64,000 nucleotides of DNA. Origin: Endocalyx cinctus (lineage: Eukaryota > Ascomycota > Sordariomycetes > Amphisphaeriales > Apiosporaceae). The position numbers were made by a program, and so were the translations under genes. The stretch is from NCBI GenBank assembly GCA_001600455.1, contig BCKC01000008.1, forward strand, positions 2,081,345 through 2,145,344. Direction: 5' to 3'. The notes below the pieces were generated by a model. That model saw only the letters and a program-made list of their open reading frames with translations. It was not told the DNA's origin and searched no databases. Position 1 is the stretch's first letter. Each line of letters starts with the position of its first letter. Below, in pieces: positions 12,698 to 25,500 of this stretch.

Positions 12698-13927
12698 CTA
12701 AGGCACCGAGGTAGGAATCTTGAGCTCATGACCTCTGGTACGGTCATAATATGGAGCTCCGTAACGCCAGCCGACGGTATTTCGGCCTCTGCCTTTAATA
12801 CCGACTTTTTCGGAGTTGTACTCCTTGAAGCGGAATTCAAACCGATCGGTCTTGATACGAGTTGTCCGTTTATTCTCCGCCTCCGCTTTCGCAACTTGTT
12901 CTTGAGCATATTTTCGCTCGGATTCTTTCACTGCATTTTTGAAGTTTTCGGCAGCGTCATAAGTAGGTATGTTGTGGAGAATATCTCGTTCCATCTGGAC
13001 TAATTCTGGATGAGGGATTCGATCATCCGCAGAGAGCATGGTAGGATGGAAAGCCTTGGCAGCGTCTTTTCTGGTAAAATGACGAGATTCAGATGTAGGC
13101 CAGAATAGCTGTTGCATGGTGTAAGGATGAACATGTAGCTCGTTGATTGGTTCGAAAGGTTTATTGTGTACTCCGTCTCTTAATTTCGCAATGGGAACCA
13201 TATTCAGGACTGCGTCGGCATACGGCGTGGCGAATTTTTGGCCCTAGCAAGTCATGAAGGTGTCAGTATTTATTGTGATCGATGACTTCAGATTGATGTG
13301 GTAATGCGTATCCAGAGACGTTGAACTCAGAGAGGCTCGCAACAATAGTTTGTAACCATGGATTTTGTCTTCAAGACTTATCGAATTGGGTATGTTGATC
13401 ATCATCATAGAAAACTGGCCTGGATGTGTGAAAAAAAAAATAGATTTAGTTGGTATATTCAACTGACTGACCTTAGCTTCCCAGTTCTTCTCAACTTCTT
13501 TCAGCCTGACGACAGCAGCCACTCTTCGGATATCGACGCTCAACTCAGCTGATACAGCTTTGATACTCTCGCCATTCCGTATAACCTTGTGCCATATCAA
13601 TTCTCTTGACCTGTCATCCAAAACTGGGTGACTTTTGAAGAAAGGGTTATGTGGGAAGGGTTTCGGGGCCTCTTTGGTAGGGAATCTCGGGGGTAGTAAA
13701 TAGTTAGGATTATTCTCGAGGGGGGCATCTTTGAAGACCGCGCCGTCTTTATACAACCATGCTTTGAACTTTCGACGGAGTCTACTAGATTTTTGGTGAC
13801 AGGCTGTCGTAGAAAAACTTGCAGTGGAGTTTTCTATGATTTTTATACATGACAAGGTTGATGATGGAGTGAAATTCAACGCAGAGACACAGGTCGTTAG
13901 CGTGGATGAAATAATTCGTGGGGGCAT
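12698..13927 (-). CDS. MRPS35: Mitochondrial small-subunit ribosomal protein mS45 (Bot1p/MRPS35 family), 2 exons
   Basis: Predicted 333-residue protein from exons 13472-13927 and 12698-13243. The N-terminus is a mitochondrial presequence ending near TASFSTTACHQ. The core has the eukaryotic mitochondrial regulator (Bot1p) pattern: FKAWLYKDGAVFKDAP, NPNYLLPPRFPTKEAP, then VIRNGESIKAVSAELSVD and RVAAVVRLKEVEKNWEAK. The second exon resumes as GQKFATPYADAVLNMVP and ends in a Lys/Arg-rich tail. Yeast Mrps35 is about the same length. The role is structural, in the mitochondrial 37S subunit. The 228-nt intron begins with a non-consensus GTCAGT and stays open in frame for 75 codons if retained, so an intron-retained product would lose the whole C-terminal half. 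Family call is good; the exact donor is predicted. Confidence 0.85.
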
Positions 13928-15379
13928 TATAATAGAAATTGTTCACCCTCTGAACCCAATGAGGGTTGAAGAGGTGAAAATAATAAAGAGAGAAGAGAGC
14001 AGGAGAAGAAAAAGAAGAAGGGAAGAATTAATCAGAGGTTTTCTAGTGTGAAGAAAAAAAAAAAAAAAAAAACCTTCTAACTAAATGTGAATGAATAACT
14101 TCAATTGATCCATACGATACTAGAATTTTAATTTTCGGAATCGGATCAATTATAAAACGAGTACCTTACATAATACATATGTATCCACCTGGCCAACTAC
14201 TTTCTTTGTAATACCACTTAGTAAGAATATTCTTCTTGTACCGTATCAGTTTATGGTATTCATACCGTATTATACTGTATTATACTTTAAGTGCAGAGTA
14301 CGGAGGAAATAGAGAGTACAGTCCACTATCTACTTTAGTGTACGTATCTCTCCCATGGATATGCCCACCATCTTTGTCTCGTGTCTGTTGTTGTCGACTT
14401 CTTTCATTCATCTCCATCACTCCACACACACTATTACACTACTATGGATATCTACTAGTATCTTGAAACCTCGAATCAGATGCCCTATAACATCTATAAC
14501 ATACAATATCATATGATAATTTAGTATACTAATGGAATTGAGCCCACGGGAATAAGTACGGCATGCATGCTTCTAACCAACCAGCACCCAATACCAACTT
14601 ATTTAGGATAACTGAATCGGGTTGTTCTGCCCCAATACCAAGATTCTGAATGAGCAGATGGGGAAGCAGTACACTAATAATAAGTTAGCAAAGCTGTCAA
14701 GCTACCCTGGTCATCCTTGACATTTGATGAATTTTCCATTTACACGTACACTACCACTACCGACCCCATCCTCCTCCCCTTTGTCCTGTCATGACTTATC
14801 GTCGCAATATCTTGTCTAACGAGTGACTATTTCCTTTGTTTCACTTGACTGCTATAAAAGCCCTAAACATGACATACATATACATGTGTCCAGTATATAC
14901 CGACCTAGATCTATCTAGGTATATATATATATAAAATAGGAACCCAACATAGAAAATGCTAAAGCCTGTGCGTGCGACACGGTGGTAAACAAACCCCTGC
15001 TGTACGTAGAGAGGTGCAGCTTATGATAGGTACTCGCTACCCAAATCATACCAACGATCGCGATCTCGTATGGCACGGGTAATCCCATCACAACCCCCCA
15101 AATGAGTTTGATTGCTAGAATAGATTGCCACCCGACAGGAAAGCGAACAGGGTATTACCTTTACTACTGTTTTTTTTTCCTTTTCCTTTTTCTTCTCAGA
15201 GTTTTGAGTTTGAATATCAATAATATCAATAAAAAGATAAACAACGCCACCTTGTCGTTACCTACTAACTATCACAACTGTCTTGCCATGTATATCATAT
15301 TGTAAAAATCTACGGTACCACTCACTCTTTCTATTCCTCATGCTCTCATGCTGTATATATTGGACGGCAACGCGACAGG
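13928..15379. other. Intergenic / divergent promoter spacer
   Basis: About 1.45 kb between the start codons of mS45 (minus) and SSK1 (plus). It contains an A-run at 14,054-14,070, several TATA-like stretches (CTATAAAAG near 14.85 kb and a TA run near 14.92 kb) and pyrimidine-rich DNA near 15.17-15.20 kb. No gene seen; the 60-75-codon open frames are AT-driven. Confidence 0.5.
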
Positions 15380-17896
15380 ATGGGCGATTTTAAAGCCCGC
15401 ATCAAAGCAACATTATTTCGACGGAATAGCGCGACAGCTTCCCCGACTCCGAGCAAGACTAATAGTCTGGCATCGAAGAAAGATGATAGTAGTGGTAGTA
15501 GCTCAAGTACACATACCCACTCTGCCGATAAACAGCGCTTGTCAGTTTATACCGGATACGCTGCCTCTGACGAAAATAGCGACAGCGACAAAGAAGGTAG
15601 CCATAAGACACATTCCCGTCGCTCTCCGGAGAGTAAAGTAAATAATTTAAACCACGACGGTGGTGGGATAATCCAGAGTAATGGTCAAGAGCAAAAGAAG
15701 ATTTTAGAGAGGTCGGATGACACATCCCCACTACCATTAATAACCGCCGGCTTAGATTCGGCACATTTGGCAAACTTTGCTGCTGTCAATAACGTCGGCG
15801 ATATCTTAACAGAAGCCTCATTTCCCCCATCATCCTTCTCCCCATCCCTATCCCCAATCGATGCCGATGCCACTATTCCCAACTCGGGAAACGATCTACA
15901 CACTACTGTACCAACCACGCCGCAAATCACTTCAGCAACTTCGCACAATCCACCATTACCACCGTCATCATCATCAACCCTTCCAAGAATTAACGAACAT
16001 CCAACTTATCCTTCAATAATAAAATCATCTCCTTCCACCGAATCATCCGCACCTACGAATACTTTATCCCGATCGATTACCGACCTTGCTACGACTACCC
16101 TCTCCGTCAATGATTCTCTTCACAGCCCTGCAATAGCGACGCCATCTGCCGTTAACACTCCGATCACAACCGGGCTTACGCCAAATTCGCCTCCGTCTTC
16201 GAGGCCTGTCGGCCCCATTAGGCGACAGAGCATTTTGCCCACTCGTCAGAGCGCCCTCATCAAAACATTACTGGACCCGAGTCAGCGTAACGATATAGGA
16301 CTGCTAGAATCCGATCAGTTTCTTCAGATAAGTGGAAATATGGTTACAAGAAAGATATGGGTCAAACGACCTCTGGCTTCGGCCACTTTAGTCACCATTA
16401 ACGAAGATGACCTCGTCGACGATGTTCGCGAGATGATCCTACGAAAATACGCAAACTCCCTCGGCCGTCAATTCGATGCTCCGGATTTGTCTCTTCGAAT
16501 ATGCAACCGAGAACAGCAAACCACCAGACCTTTACAACCCGATGAACCTATGGCAAGGACTATAGATGCTTACTTCCCCGGCGGACAGACCGTCGAGGAT
16601 GCTCTCTTGATAGATGTGCCCTCTCGCCGTACGCCTAAAGCTTCGCCCAACCCTAGATTCTATACTGAAGATCGACCCCACGAATCGGGAACCGATTACT
16701 TTCCACCGTATCCGCCTCCGCATGCACATCATCAAGTCGCTGCGGCCACTACGGCTTTAAACGGTCTTCATACTCTTCACTTCCCGCCGTCTATGTCCAT
16801 TGTTACTGGCAATCAATTAGCACCGCTGCCTTCTCCCGGTGGGACTAGGCGATTAGGAACAAGTCGACCTAAAATGCAAAGGATGCATACTGCTTCTCCG
16901 GCCTCTACTGTAATTAATGGACACGGGGCCCAGTCCGGTTCAGCATCTACTGGTACGCACAACCACGTAAAACCGGCACGTTCAAGGACTCATTCAGGTG
17001 CCTCATCAGATCAATCTATTCATCCTCCTCCCCCCTCCGCACCCCCAATTCCGACGCCTCCCCCCGCAGAACGAACAGCTACACCTCCTCCACGAGTCGC
17101 TTCACCCCGCCCTGCCGCCCGACCGAAGAAGACCAAAAAGGCAATCGAACACCCGACCCTCCCACCCGGCATGCTAGACGGCGCTGTCCCGCCCATAAAT
17201 GTCCTCATCGTCGAAGACAACATCATCAATCTAAAACTACTCGAAGCGTTCGTGAAACGATTAAAGGTCCGATGGCAGACCGCCATGAACGGACGCGAAG
17301 CCGTAAACAAGTGGCGGGCGGGCGGTTTTCATTTAGTGCTGATGGACATACAGTTACCGGTCATGAACGGCTTGGAAGCTACCCGGGAAATTCGCAGGAT
17401 CGAGAAAGCAAACTCTATCGGAGTCTTTTCCTCGTCCGCTAGTAGTGCTCCAGATGAGGTCAAACCGGAACCCGAGGAGCAGGATCGGTTAGCTAACACG
17501 GAGATGTTCAAGAGCCCCGTCATCATCGTAGCCTTGACGGCGAGCTCGCTTCAGAGTGACAGACATGAGGCTCTTGCAGCTGGCTGTAATGATTTCTTGA
17601 CCAAGGTAAGGAGCTTTCCTCCCTTCATAACCCTGCTTAACAAGACGGTATCCCCGTTCAGAGTGACTAAATGTTTTCTTTAATTTTTCTAGCCCGTCAA
17701 CTTCGTCTGGCTCGAGAGGAAGGTCAAGGAATGGGGCTGCATGCAGGCGCTCATCGATTTCGATGGGTGGCGGAAGTGGAAAGATTTCTCGCAAAAAGCC
17801 GCGGCCAACGACGCTTCGAAGAAGACCCCAACGCCAAAGGTGAAGCCTATTAAGAAGAACCGGCTGTCTGGGACAATGGTTGGTGCTCAATCTTGA
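15380..17896 (+). CDS. SSK1: SSK1-type response regulator of the HOG pathway, 2 exons
   Basis: Predicted 809-residue protein from exons 15380-17605 and 17693-17896 (GTAAGG donor, TTCTAG acceptor). Residues 1 to about 600 are low-complexity Ser/Thr/Pro-rich with a conserved central block (LIKTLLDPSQRNDIGLL, then MVTRKIWVKRPLASATLV). The receiver domain starts at INVLIVEDNIINLKLLEAF and contains the phospho-acceptor Asp656 in LVLMDIQLPVMNG. After the LTASSLQSDRHEALAAGC and FLTK (conserved Lys) segments, the spliced tail PVNFVWLERKVKEWGCMQAL completes the receiver. SSK1 receives phosphate from the Ypd1 relay and, when unphosphorylated, activates the SSK2-type MAPKKK of the osmotic/oxidative stress pathway. 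An acidic insert (residues about 680-710, rich in Ser, Glu, Pro) interrupts the receiver, as in other filamentous-fungal orthologues. Confidence 0.95.
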
Positions 17897-19323
17897 GTAG
17901 ATCGATCATATTTACCATGCTTCCGGGTTTCACTTCTTTTCTTTTCTTCTTGCTCCCTCTTCTCAATAAACTTAACCTATCAATATATTTATACTTTCTT
18001 TCGTGATGATACCCTCTTCCGGTGGGAGGTGGGGTTTGATGGCAAATACGGTTGCAGCCTATCTATAAAATAGGTATGGTTGTGTTTAGGCGTTTCATTT
18101 CGGTTTGACTCGAACTTGTTTTTGACGTTGTTACGGAAGCAAATCGGCAACAGAACAAGAAAAAAAAAAAAAAAAAACACAAAGTAAACGAACAAGTTTA
18201 TTATGGGGATGGAAAGACGTTGTCTTAACTACTTGTGTGACTTCACCTATTCTTTTGTTTTGTGGGGAGTGGAAAGGGAAAATGGAAACGGTCATCAATA
18301 CACGACGAGTACACGAATGGGAAACATTATGGACGGCGAACGGAGGGAGACCAAGCATCCAAAGGGGCGGTTCTATCGAATTATTTTTCTTATCTCTTTC
18401 TCTCTCCCAGTCAGCGTCAGTCCAATTCTTAAAGGAATGAATAAATAATACCATAATATCCTCACCCCCTTTACGACTTTCCCCCAAATACATTGTTACC
18501 TTTGTACTTGTTATACTTGAAAAAGGGGTGGCATTTCATGATTTTTTGTCCTAGAATTGAATCAATATAATTAGGATAAATCATCCAACATAGGGATGAG
18601 ATCCCGTCTAATCCTTATATCCTTGATACAGTATCAAATCGATTCTCGACTTCGTGAATGTCTTCTTCTATCCCATTTTTAGTAGGAATAAATGGCTGCG
18701 TGCCTTCATGGTCAAACAGCATTGTTTTCTTTTTTTTTTTCCCTCTTCCCTACATCCAAGCTAGCCAACGAGTTTCCTCCTCCGACAATATTGTATATTG
18801 TGTATTTTGTAGAAGACTTGAACTTCTCTATCAGGGCTACCTAAAAAGAAAAATTAGGGATTTAATGATCTTCCTCTTCTTTCCCCTTTTCTCAAAACTC
18901 TGACTTTCCCATGGATTTCCCCCTCTCTCAGTCTAGACTTAGGGTTTACGACAACTAAGACGAATCACACGTTTCATTATCAATATGGATAGGGGAATTT
19001 AGGATGAAGAAGGGTAAAAGGAAACTTGAGAACAAATTTTTAATCAGAACAATGATTCGCTAACCTTACATGCATTTCTTGGTTGGGGGTATATATGTAT
19101 GTACTCTATCTATGGAAGAAAAGAAAAGAAAAAAAAAGTAGTCATGAACAATTCAAAGTATTGAAAGTAGTCATTATTGTACGCTTTATCGAACAATCAC
19201 ATACGCTTTCACGCCTTCCCAACCTCCATTCCTGTCCCATTTTCTCCCGTACGCTTTTCTGGTGTTTTCTGTTCGTTTGGCTCTCTGTAATTATGATGTT
19301 ATCACCCACGAACTTAGCGAGTG
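17897..19323. other. Intergenic spacer between convergent genes
   Basis: Downstream of both SSK1 and the TRP/ML-like gene. Contains A-runs (about 18,160-18,177), T-runs (about 18,729-18,740) and short chance open frames on both strands; nothing recognisable. Confidence 0.55.
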
Positions 19324-22162
19324 CTAAGGGTCCTCTCGATCTCGAGACGACGACGGTATTTCTTTTCCCGTCTCTTCACCATCCTCGCCGTCGTGGTCGT
19401 TATTCTTATTAGTAAAATTATTATTATTATTTTCTTCGGCGTCCGCCTTCTCCGCCGCCGCTTCCCGAGTTACTTGTTCGGTTAAGGGTATTATCGTCGC
19501 GGACGACAGTAAATCACCATCGTCATCGTAATTTCCGCCGGTCCTTTTTTCCTCTTCTTCTTCCCCTTCTTCCGGAACGACACCAGCAGCAGCCGCCGTC
19601 GCCGGCCGACTCCCCAAAGGCGTACCGGCGCCGCGTCGATAATACGTCTCCGCCGCGGCCGAAGACGAGCCGCCATCTTCCTCGCGCAAGACGTCGACGG
19701 CCGAGGTCGAATTATTATTATAATTATTCAGGCTCGTCGAGCTCGCCAGCTGGAACGGGCCCCTGGGACCGCCGCTAAGCCGTCTCCTGAGCTCGGGCGT
19801 GTGCCGGTCCCAGTCCGGCGGCACCTGGGTGAAATCCCGCGAGCTCCACGACGCGCGGTGGACGCGGGCGCCGCGCGGCAAGCTGCTGACCGAGTGCCGC
19901 GAACTGACGCTAGCGGTGCGGCCGGCCCTCTGCTGATGCTTGCTGTTGTTATTGTTGTTGTTACCGTCGAGGTTCGTGGACGACGAAGAGGGACCGGCCG
20001 CCGAGGAGGAGCCGGGGATGTTGTGTGCCGGGTTCATCTCCGCTACGTAATCCTCGTCCTCGTCCTCGATCTTCGACATACGACGAACGTTGGTGACGGA
20101 GAAGTAGGGCTCTCTCGGCAGTTCCGGGAAGGCTTCCCTCGAAGCCGAAGGGTCGTCGTCGTTGTTGTTGTTAGGATCGGCGGTGTTTCCGTCCTGATTA
20201 TTATTGTTGTTAGCTTTGTGTTTGGGATCCGGCCGTCGCTTATCCGTCGCTTTCAGCTCGATATGTTCGTAGTAGCGTATGCGCACGCCTTCCAGCCGCT
20301 CCGAGGGAAAATACTCTTGATTTCGGTAGAGCGACATCCACGAGGAAAACCCGCCGATCACGATCAAGACTAGCACGGCGATGGTGAGGAGGGCCTGAAT
20401 GATGATGATCACGACGCCGATAATGGTAGCTAATATGCGACCAATACCCAGGCTTGGTAGAAAGGCTATCGACAGGCCGTCGGTGGCTATCTTGGAAAGA
20501 CCCAACAACCAGACGGCCAGCGTTGAATTCCTCTGCCCTTCGAACGGACGGAGGAGCACGGTGATCACGAACATTATGGTATCGACTAACAGCAGAGCGA
20601 TGACCTGCACACCCGGATAGCCCGCAGCGCCGCCTAGGAAGATAGCGCGGATGAATTGATAGACCAGCCATAAAGTGAAGAACCACCACCTCGACAGCCT
20701 ATAGCGGGCCGACAGCCACCCGAACCGCTTAACGTAGTATTCGTCGCTATGCACGCTCTTCCTGTCCTTGTCGACGTCGACAAAGTGCCAGCGAACGAAA
20801 GGCACCGAGAGGATGGGCTTGTCCACCACCTCCTTCTCCCTAAGCTGGCTGTGGCGGACGACGGCTATCCAGGGGACCTTCTGTTTCAGGATCTTGGTGC
20901 GGCGAAACAGGATGCGGTCCGGGTCCGAGGCGAAGTTGCTGAACCGCAGGCGGAAGTACGCGGCGTACGCGACGAGGCCGCCGACGCCGGCCAGGAAGAT
21001 CGCGAACACGAGGCCCGCGATGGCCGTGGGTCCCACGTTGCTGCGGAGGGCGAATTCGTACGTGGCCAGCGTCATGATGGAGAAGAAGGCGATGAAGAGG
21101 GTCCGCTGCACGGCGAGGCCGAGGTACCCTTTCCAATGACTCCTGAAAAACGCCAGGCGGTCCTGCTTGATCCAGCCCAGCTTCGCCAATCCCTCGAGGG
21201 CGAACCGAAAGGCGATCGTCAGGAATATGACCAGAGCTAAGGCAACTAAGAACCAGATGAAACCGATTAAAAAGGCGTGAGGGGCCGGTATCGTCAGCTC
21301 CGATAGCGTACCCGCAAACCCGGTCCAGGTTCCCGGGAGGGGCGTACCCGGTGTAACGGGGTCACCGTTCCAGTTGTAATCATACGGATCGCTCGCGTTG
21401 TACGGCTGTCTCCTTACCAGCGGGTAGGAAGACAAATCCGCCATATTGGGCACGCTTCTGACCAGTCTCCTAGCGCCGTCCATGATCAGCGACCGGCCGT
21501 AGATCTGCTGGGTGAGACCGCCGTTGTTGTTGACCACGTTGGAACCGGCGGCTCCGACCTGGCTCGCGTTCCCGCTGACGCCGACGAAAGAGTTAATAGA
21601 GCGGACGAGACCGGGGGCGGGGATCAGGCCGGCGGACCAGGCGAAGTTGGACCACCAGGCGGGCAGGACGCTGGGCCAGTCGAGGGTGGGCGCGCCCGCG
21701 AAGAAGACGGCCTGGAAGGTCTCGAAGACGACGAGGACGGGAAGCGAGTGCGCGTAATGCGTGCGCATGTGAGGGACGCTGACGCCGTACGCGGCCGTCG
21801 CGAACGAGGCGGCGACGGCGGCCGCCGCGAAGATGCCGAGGATGGGACCCAGGACGGGTTGCTGCGAGAACGTGTTGCCGTTCCGGGCGACCGCCTGGAA
21901 GCAGCCGATCTCGGTCTGGGTCGAGTTCGCGAAGATCTGCACCCGCGCGAATCCTTCGATGTCCGGGATCTCGTACGCGATCTGCGGTATGCCCGACAGC
22001 TGCAAGGGGCCGACGGGGAACGCGGCGTACGCTTGGATGGGCTGGCTCGCGTTGACGGGGCAGAGGCTGTAGATGTTGCTCTTGCACGGATCTATCGTCA
22101 TGCTAAATCTATTTTCGCCGTATGCCTCGACCGAGATATAGACTGCGGATTACGTATTGGTT

Positions 22163-22193
<31 letters not shown>

Positions 22194-22564
22194 CAACAGA
22201 TCGATATCTGCCTGCTCAGATAGGACGCAAAAATTGGAAAAGGTTTCTCCTTACTGACGACATCTTCGCTCCTAATATTAGTGGTGCCATCTATGTGGAA
22301 GAGGATGGTGGAATTATCGGTGTAAAGAGCGGCATCGAACTTGGTGATATTAAAAAGGCTCTCGCCGCCTAAGCAATCACCGAAATCGCCGGTATATAAG
22401 GCGGGCGTTCTGTCGAGCGCAAGAGTCCTGCTAACGCCGTCGATGCCATAGCCTTTGATGTACTGGGTATCCCTGGCATGTGTCGTGGCTGGGAACAGGG
22501 TTGAGCTTCCAAGCAGCGTCGGGGTAACAGTAACGATCCTGCGCAGAAGACGACCGAACAACAT
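19324..22564 (-). CDS. TRP/ML-like (Flc-type) membrane protein, 2 exons
   Basis: Predicted 1042-residue protein from exons 22255-22564 and 19324-22142. The short first exon gives an N-terminal secretory leader and the start of an ML-like lipid-binding domain (RTPALYTGDFGDCLGGESLF). The join ...SEDVV-IYISVEAYGENRFSMTI continues it to the conserved cysteine pairs (DPCKSNIYSLCPVN, QTEIGCFQAV). A fungal TRP-like multi-helix region follows, with about eight to ten hydrophobic segments. Characteristic blocks are AAYGVSVPHMRTHYAHSLPV and WSNFAWSAGLIP. Residues from about 700 to the end are a disordered cytosolic tail with Asn, Asp, Ser and Glu homopolymers. The family includes yeast Flc proteins, linked to FAD/haem handling, Ca2+ homeostasis and cell-wall integrity, in the ER/Golgi or plasma membrane. 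Which of these applies is not decided by the sequence. The start codon is the first in-frame ATG; an earlier exon is not excluded. Confidence 0.88.
22165..22193. repeat. 29-nt T homopolymer inside the TRP/ML-like gene intron
   Basis: Uninterrupted T run on the plus strand, which is poly(A) in the pre-mRNA, between the branch region and donor of the only intron of the minus-strand gene. It is a likely site of length polymorphism or assembly error but does not touch coding sequence. Confidence 0.9.
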
Positions 22565-25500
22565 TTCGTATGACGATCTCGGGGACTATAGTTGGATTAT
22601 AAGAATGGGATTGCGACAGGCGATTAAGAAAATAAAAAGCAATGCGTAAAATACGCAAAGCTTACACGTAGGTTGACGACCTAATTGATTAACGAGTAGC
22701 TTAGCTCAACGTCCTTTCTCCTTTCCTTTTTTTTCTTTTTGATTTTCCTTCTTTAAATTCGCGATATCCCAAAAGTCGCGTCGAGAATATGGTATGTACG
22801 AATATGAATTCAACTGTGGTGTGTGTGTGGGACCTATGACGGATGAACCTGAAGAATCCTGGCTTGGCCTATATTTGCGATTGCTCTATCGTTGACCTTA
22901 ACCTAGCGACTGCCATATTGCAGAAGAAGATGAAGGTCAAAGAAGGCAGAGTTGAAATAACGATAAAAGTCAATACGAATTCTCAAGATTGAGAAGAGGT
23001 AGGAAGAAGGGAGTTCAACAAGAAGTTTATTAGTTGACTAAGTAAATCTAGATAATCAAAATAAACAAGAATTTTAAAAGAAGTCATCGAAAGAAGAGAC
23101 GGATAAGACGGTATCTCCCCCTGCTACCTTAGGCACGCATCCATTATTATTTATAAAGGTTACCGGTATAGGTATGTAGATATATCCAATAGACTGGGTA
23201 TTTAAATATGCCCAGAAATATCGGATGACCATTAGAGAGAATTGTTATATCATTATGTATGTACAAGTATATAAGAAACAAGTCTTGACCTAACCATATG
23301 AAAGGCAAAGATAGCGAATGAAAAAGGAGGTAAAATGCCAATCTTTCAGGTCACTTATGCCCGTTCATCCCCTAGACAGCCAGCTATGTACTATGTATAT
23401 GTAGCAAGCAAGCAAGGAAAGCTGGCAAGCAGCCCTGGTTTGTTGTCAATATATCATTTTATGTCTTATCACGATGAATCGACAGATCCACGGAAATGGA
23501 AAAGATCTAGGCGCCCAAATAAACTCCGCAGCAAGCCCACTTTTAAATTGAGTCTACATACCAAAGCCGTTTTAAGCGAGCCTCTCTTTTTTCTCAGATG
23601 AGATCCATAACGAGATAGTGGCGTTCGATGAGCTTCTATACGTGTATACGTGTATATGTATGCATGTGCTATTGGCCACACCGTTACTTGTCTTGACTTG
23701 TCTTTACTGTAAATATACCCCTCATAATTCTGATTACGGTAGTATCTACTTACCTAGGTATTTTATACCAAGCCCGGAGTTCGGTAATGACGATGAATTC
23801 ACTTCGTATCATGAAACCATGTACAAAACATGGTTCTCAATCGACTCATATAGCACTGTAAAAAAGAGATCTTGTGGATTTGACCGTGCACAACTACACA
23901 GTAGTGTATCAAACATTTCGGATAGGTTCCGATTATCCCTTGCTTTTTTTTTCACTTTACAGACTATACCAAGATAGGTACATTTACACCGCTATAAAAT
24001 AGAAGGGAAGCGGGAATCTGCATGTATATTCATCAATGTATCCATATATATATATATACCTAGGTATATACTATGGAGTACACTGCATTTTTTATCCCTC
24101 GCATCCTGCTCTTCCATGCAGGGACTAAGCCAGCTGGCCAGGTACAAATTAACCAGTCATTGAACAACCAAACTCCACACACCACTTTGACAGCAAACCT
24201 CTTCTACGTGGTACATAAATACACTGATATAATTGATTATTATCATCGGGCCTGTCTGTACACTGCGTGCTTATTTGGATTCTAGGAATAGTCTACGCAT
24301 ACAGTGCTGTATCTCTTCGAGACATCGTGTAGATAAAGAACAAAAGCTACGCACTCTTACGCGTTCCGGTGTGTTGAGACGATCGATCCATCAAGCGCGA
24401 TAAACCGGGTATAAAAATCGGCATCAAGTGATTGTCGAAGAGGCTTGTTTAAAGTTTGAGAGCTTTCAACCCGAGTTTACTGTTTTGGGATTAACCTGAT
24501 AAAAATGCCCGAGATACAAGTACAAGCAGCCATCCAGCGAAACTAATACGATAATTTTCTAATGCTTCATTTATCTGCCATGCTCTGGTATGCCTCCACG
24601 AGATTCATCATAGTAAGATGACCGACAAGGAAAATTTCACATTGACCAAGCGCTAGGGTATGGACGAATTCCTTGAAGATAAAAAAGTTGTCATTCGCAG
24701 GCAAGGCACGATATTTTGAGCGACGTAACATTCTCGTATTAGTCCTCTATATAGCCGCCTACATCTCTGGTAGGTTCATCATGTTAATCCCAAGGTAAAC
24801 CCGTGCTAAACCCCCTGGGCCGTGGACTTCCGTAGTCATACCGTGGCTAAGCAATCGATCGGGTTCATCTTGGAAATGATCAGACAAGTCAACGCTTCTG
24901 CGTTGATAAAATAGTAATGTATTTGCCATGCAAATGAAACGTAGGACTCACACACCCATTCTTAAGTAGCATTTGTATTAATAAGGCAACCGAAGAAGAA
25001 GACAATTAACAACTCGGAAAGTCTGGGGTCGGGGTTGGGGTTAGGGTTGGGGTTCTATTCCGGACCTGATCTGGTTGAGCTCATTATGTAAATGTAGGCG
25101 TTATATTAGTTAAGGTGAAGCTCTTCAGGTTTCTCGGAGTCAAAAGGTGGATAATTGGTAAAAAGATAATCATACGCCATAGGTTTAGAAACAAATGCTG
25201 CCCGTTCCCATCTCGAGCCGGGATCATGTCATATACCATAAGTTACCAGAGTTAGTACAGCTCAGGAATCACCAGTGCCATTGGAACATGAAAAAAAAAA
25301 AGAAGAAAAAAAAAGCCCACATCTCATATCGCGAATTATGTATGCATCTCGATCGATCATCGAGCACAGCTCTTCAGGTTATATCTTATGAACTTCATTG
25401 CATGGTTTACTAGATGAACTTCCTATCAGACGAGACAATCTACACCAAGCAAGCCGTCATACCATCATCGACAGCGTCTATTTCCAATACCTCGGGGCCT

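Noticed and set aside
19801..21240. Long plus-strand frames across the TRP/ML-like gene
   Set aside because: Antisense shadows of a GC-rich coding region; Arg/Glu-rich peptides without domain content.
23597..23780. Possible small RNA gene in the TGTATACGTGTATATG region
   Set aside because: It is alternating purine-pyrimidine simple sequence without a stable non-repeat fold or promoter.
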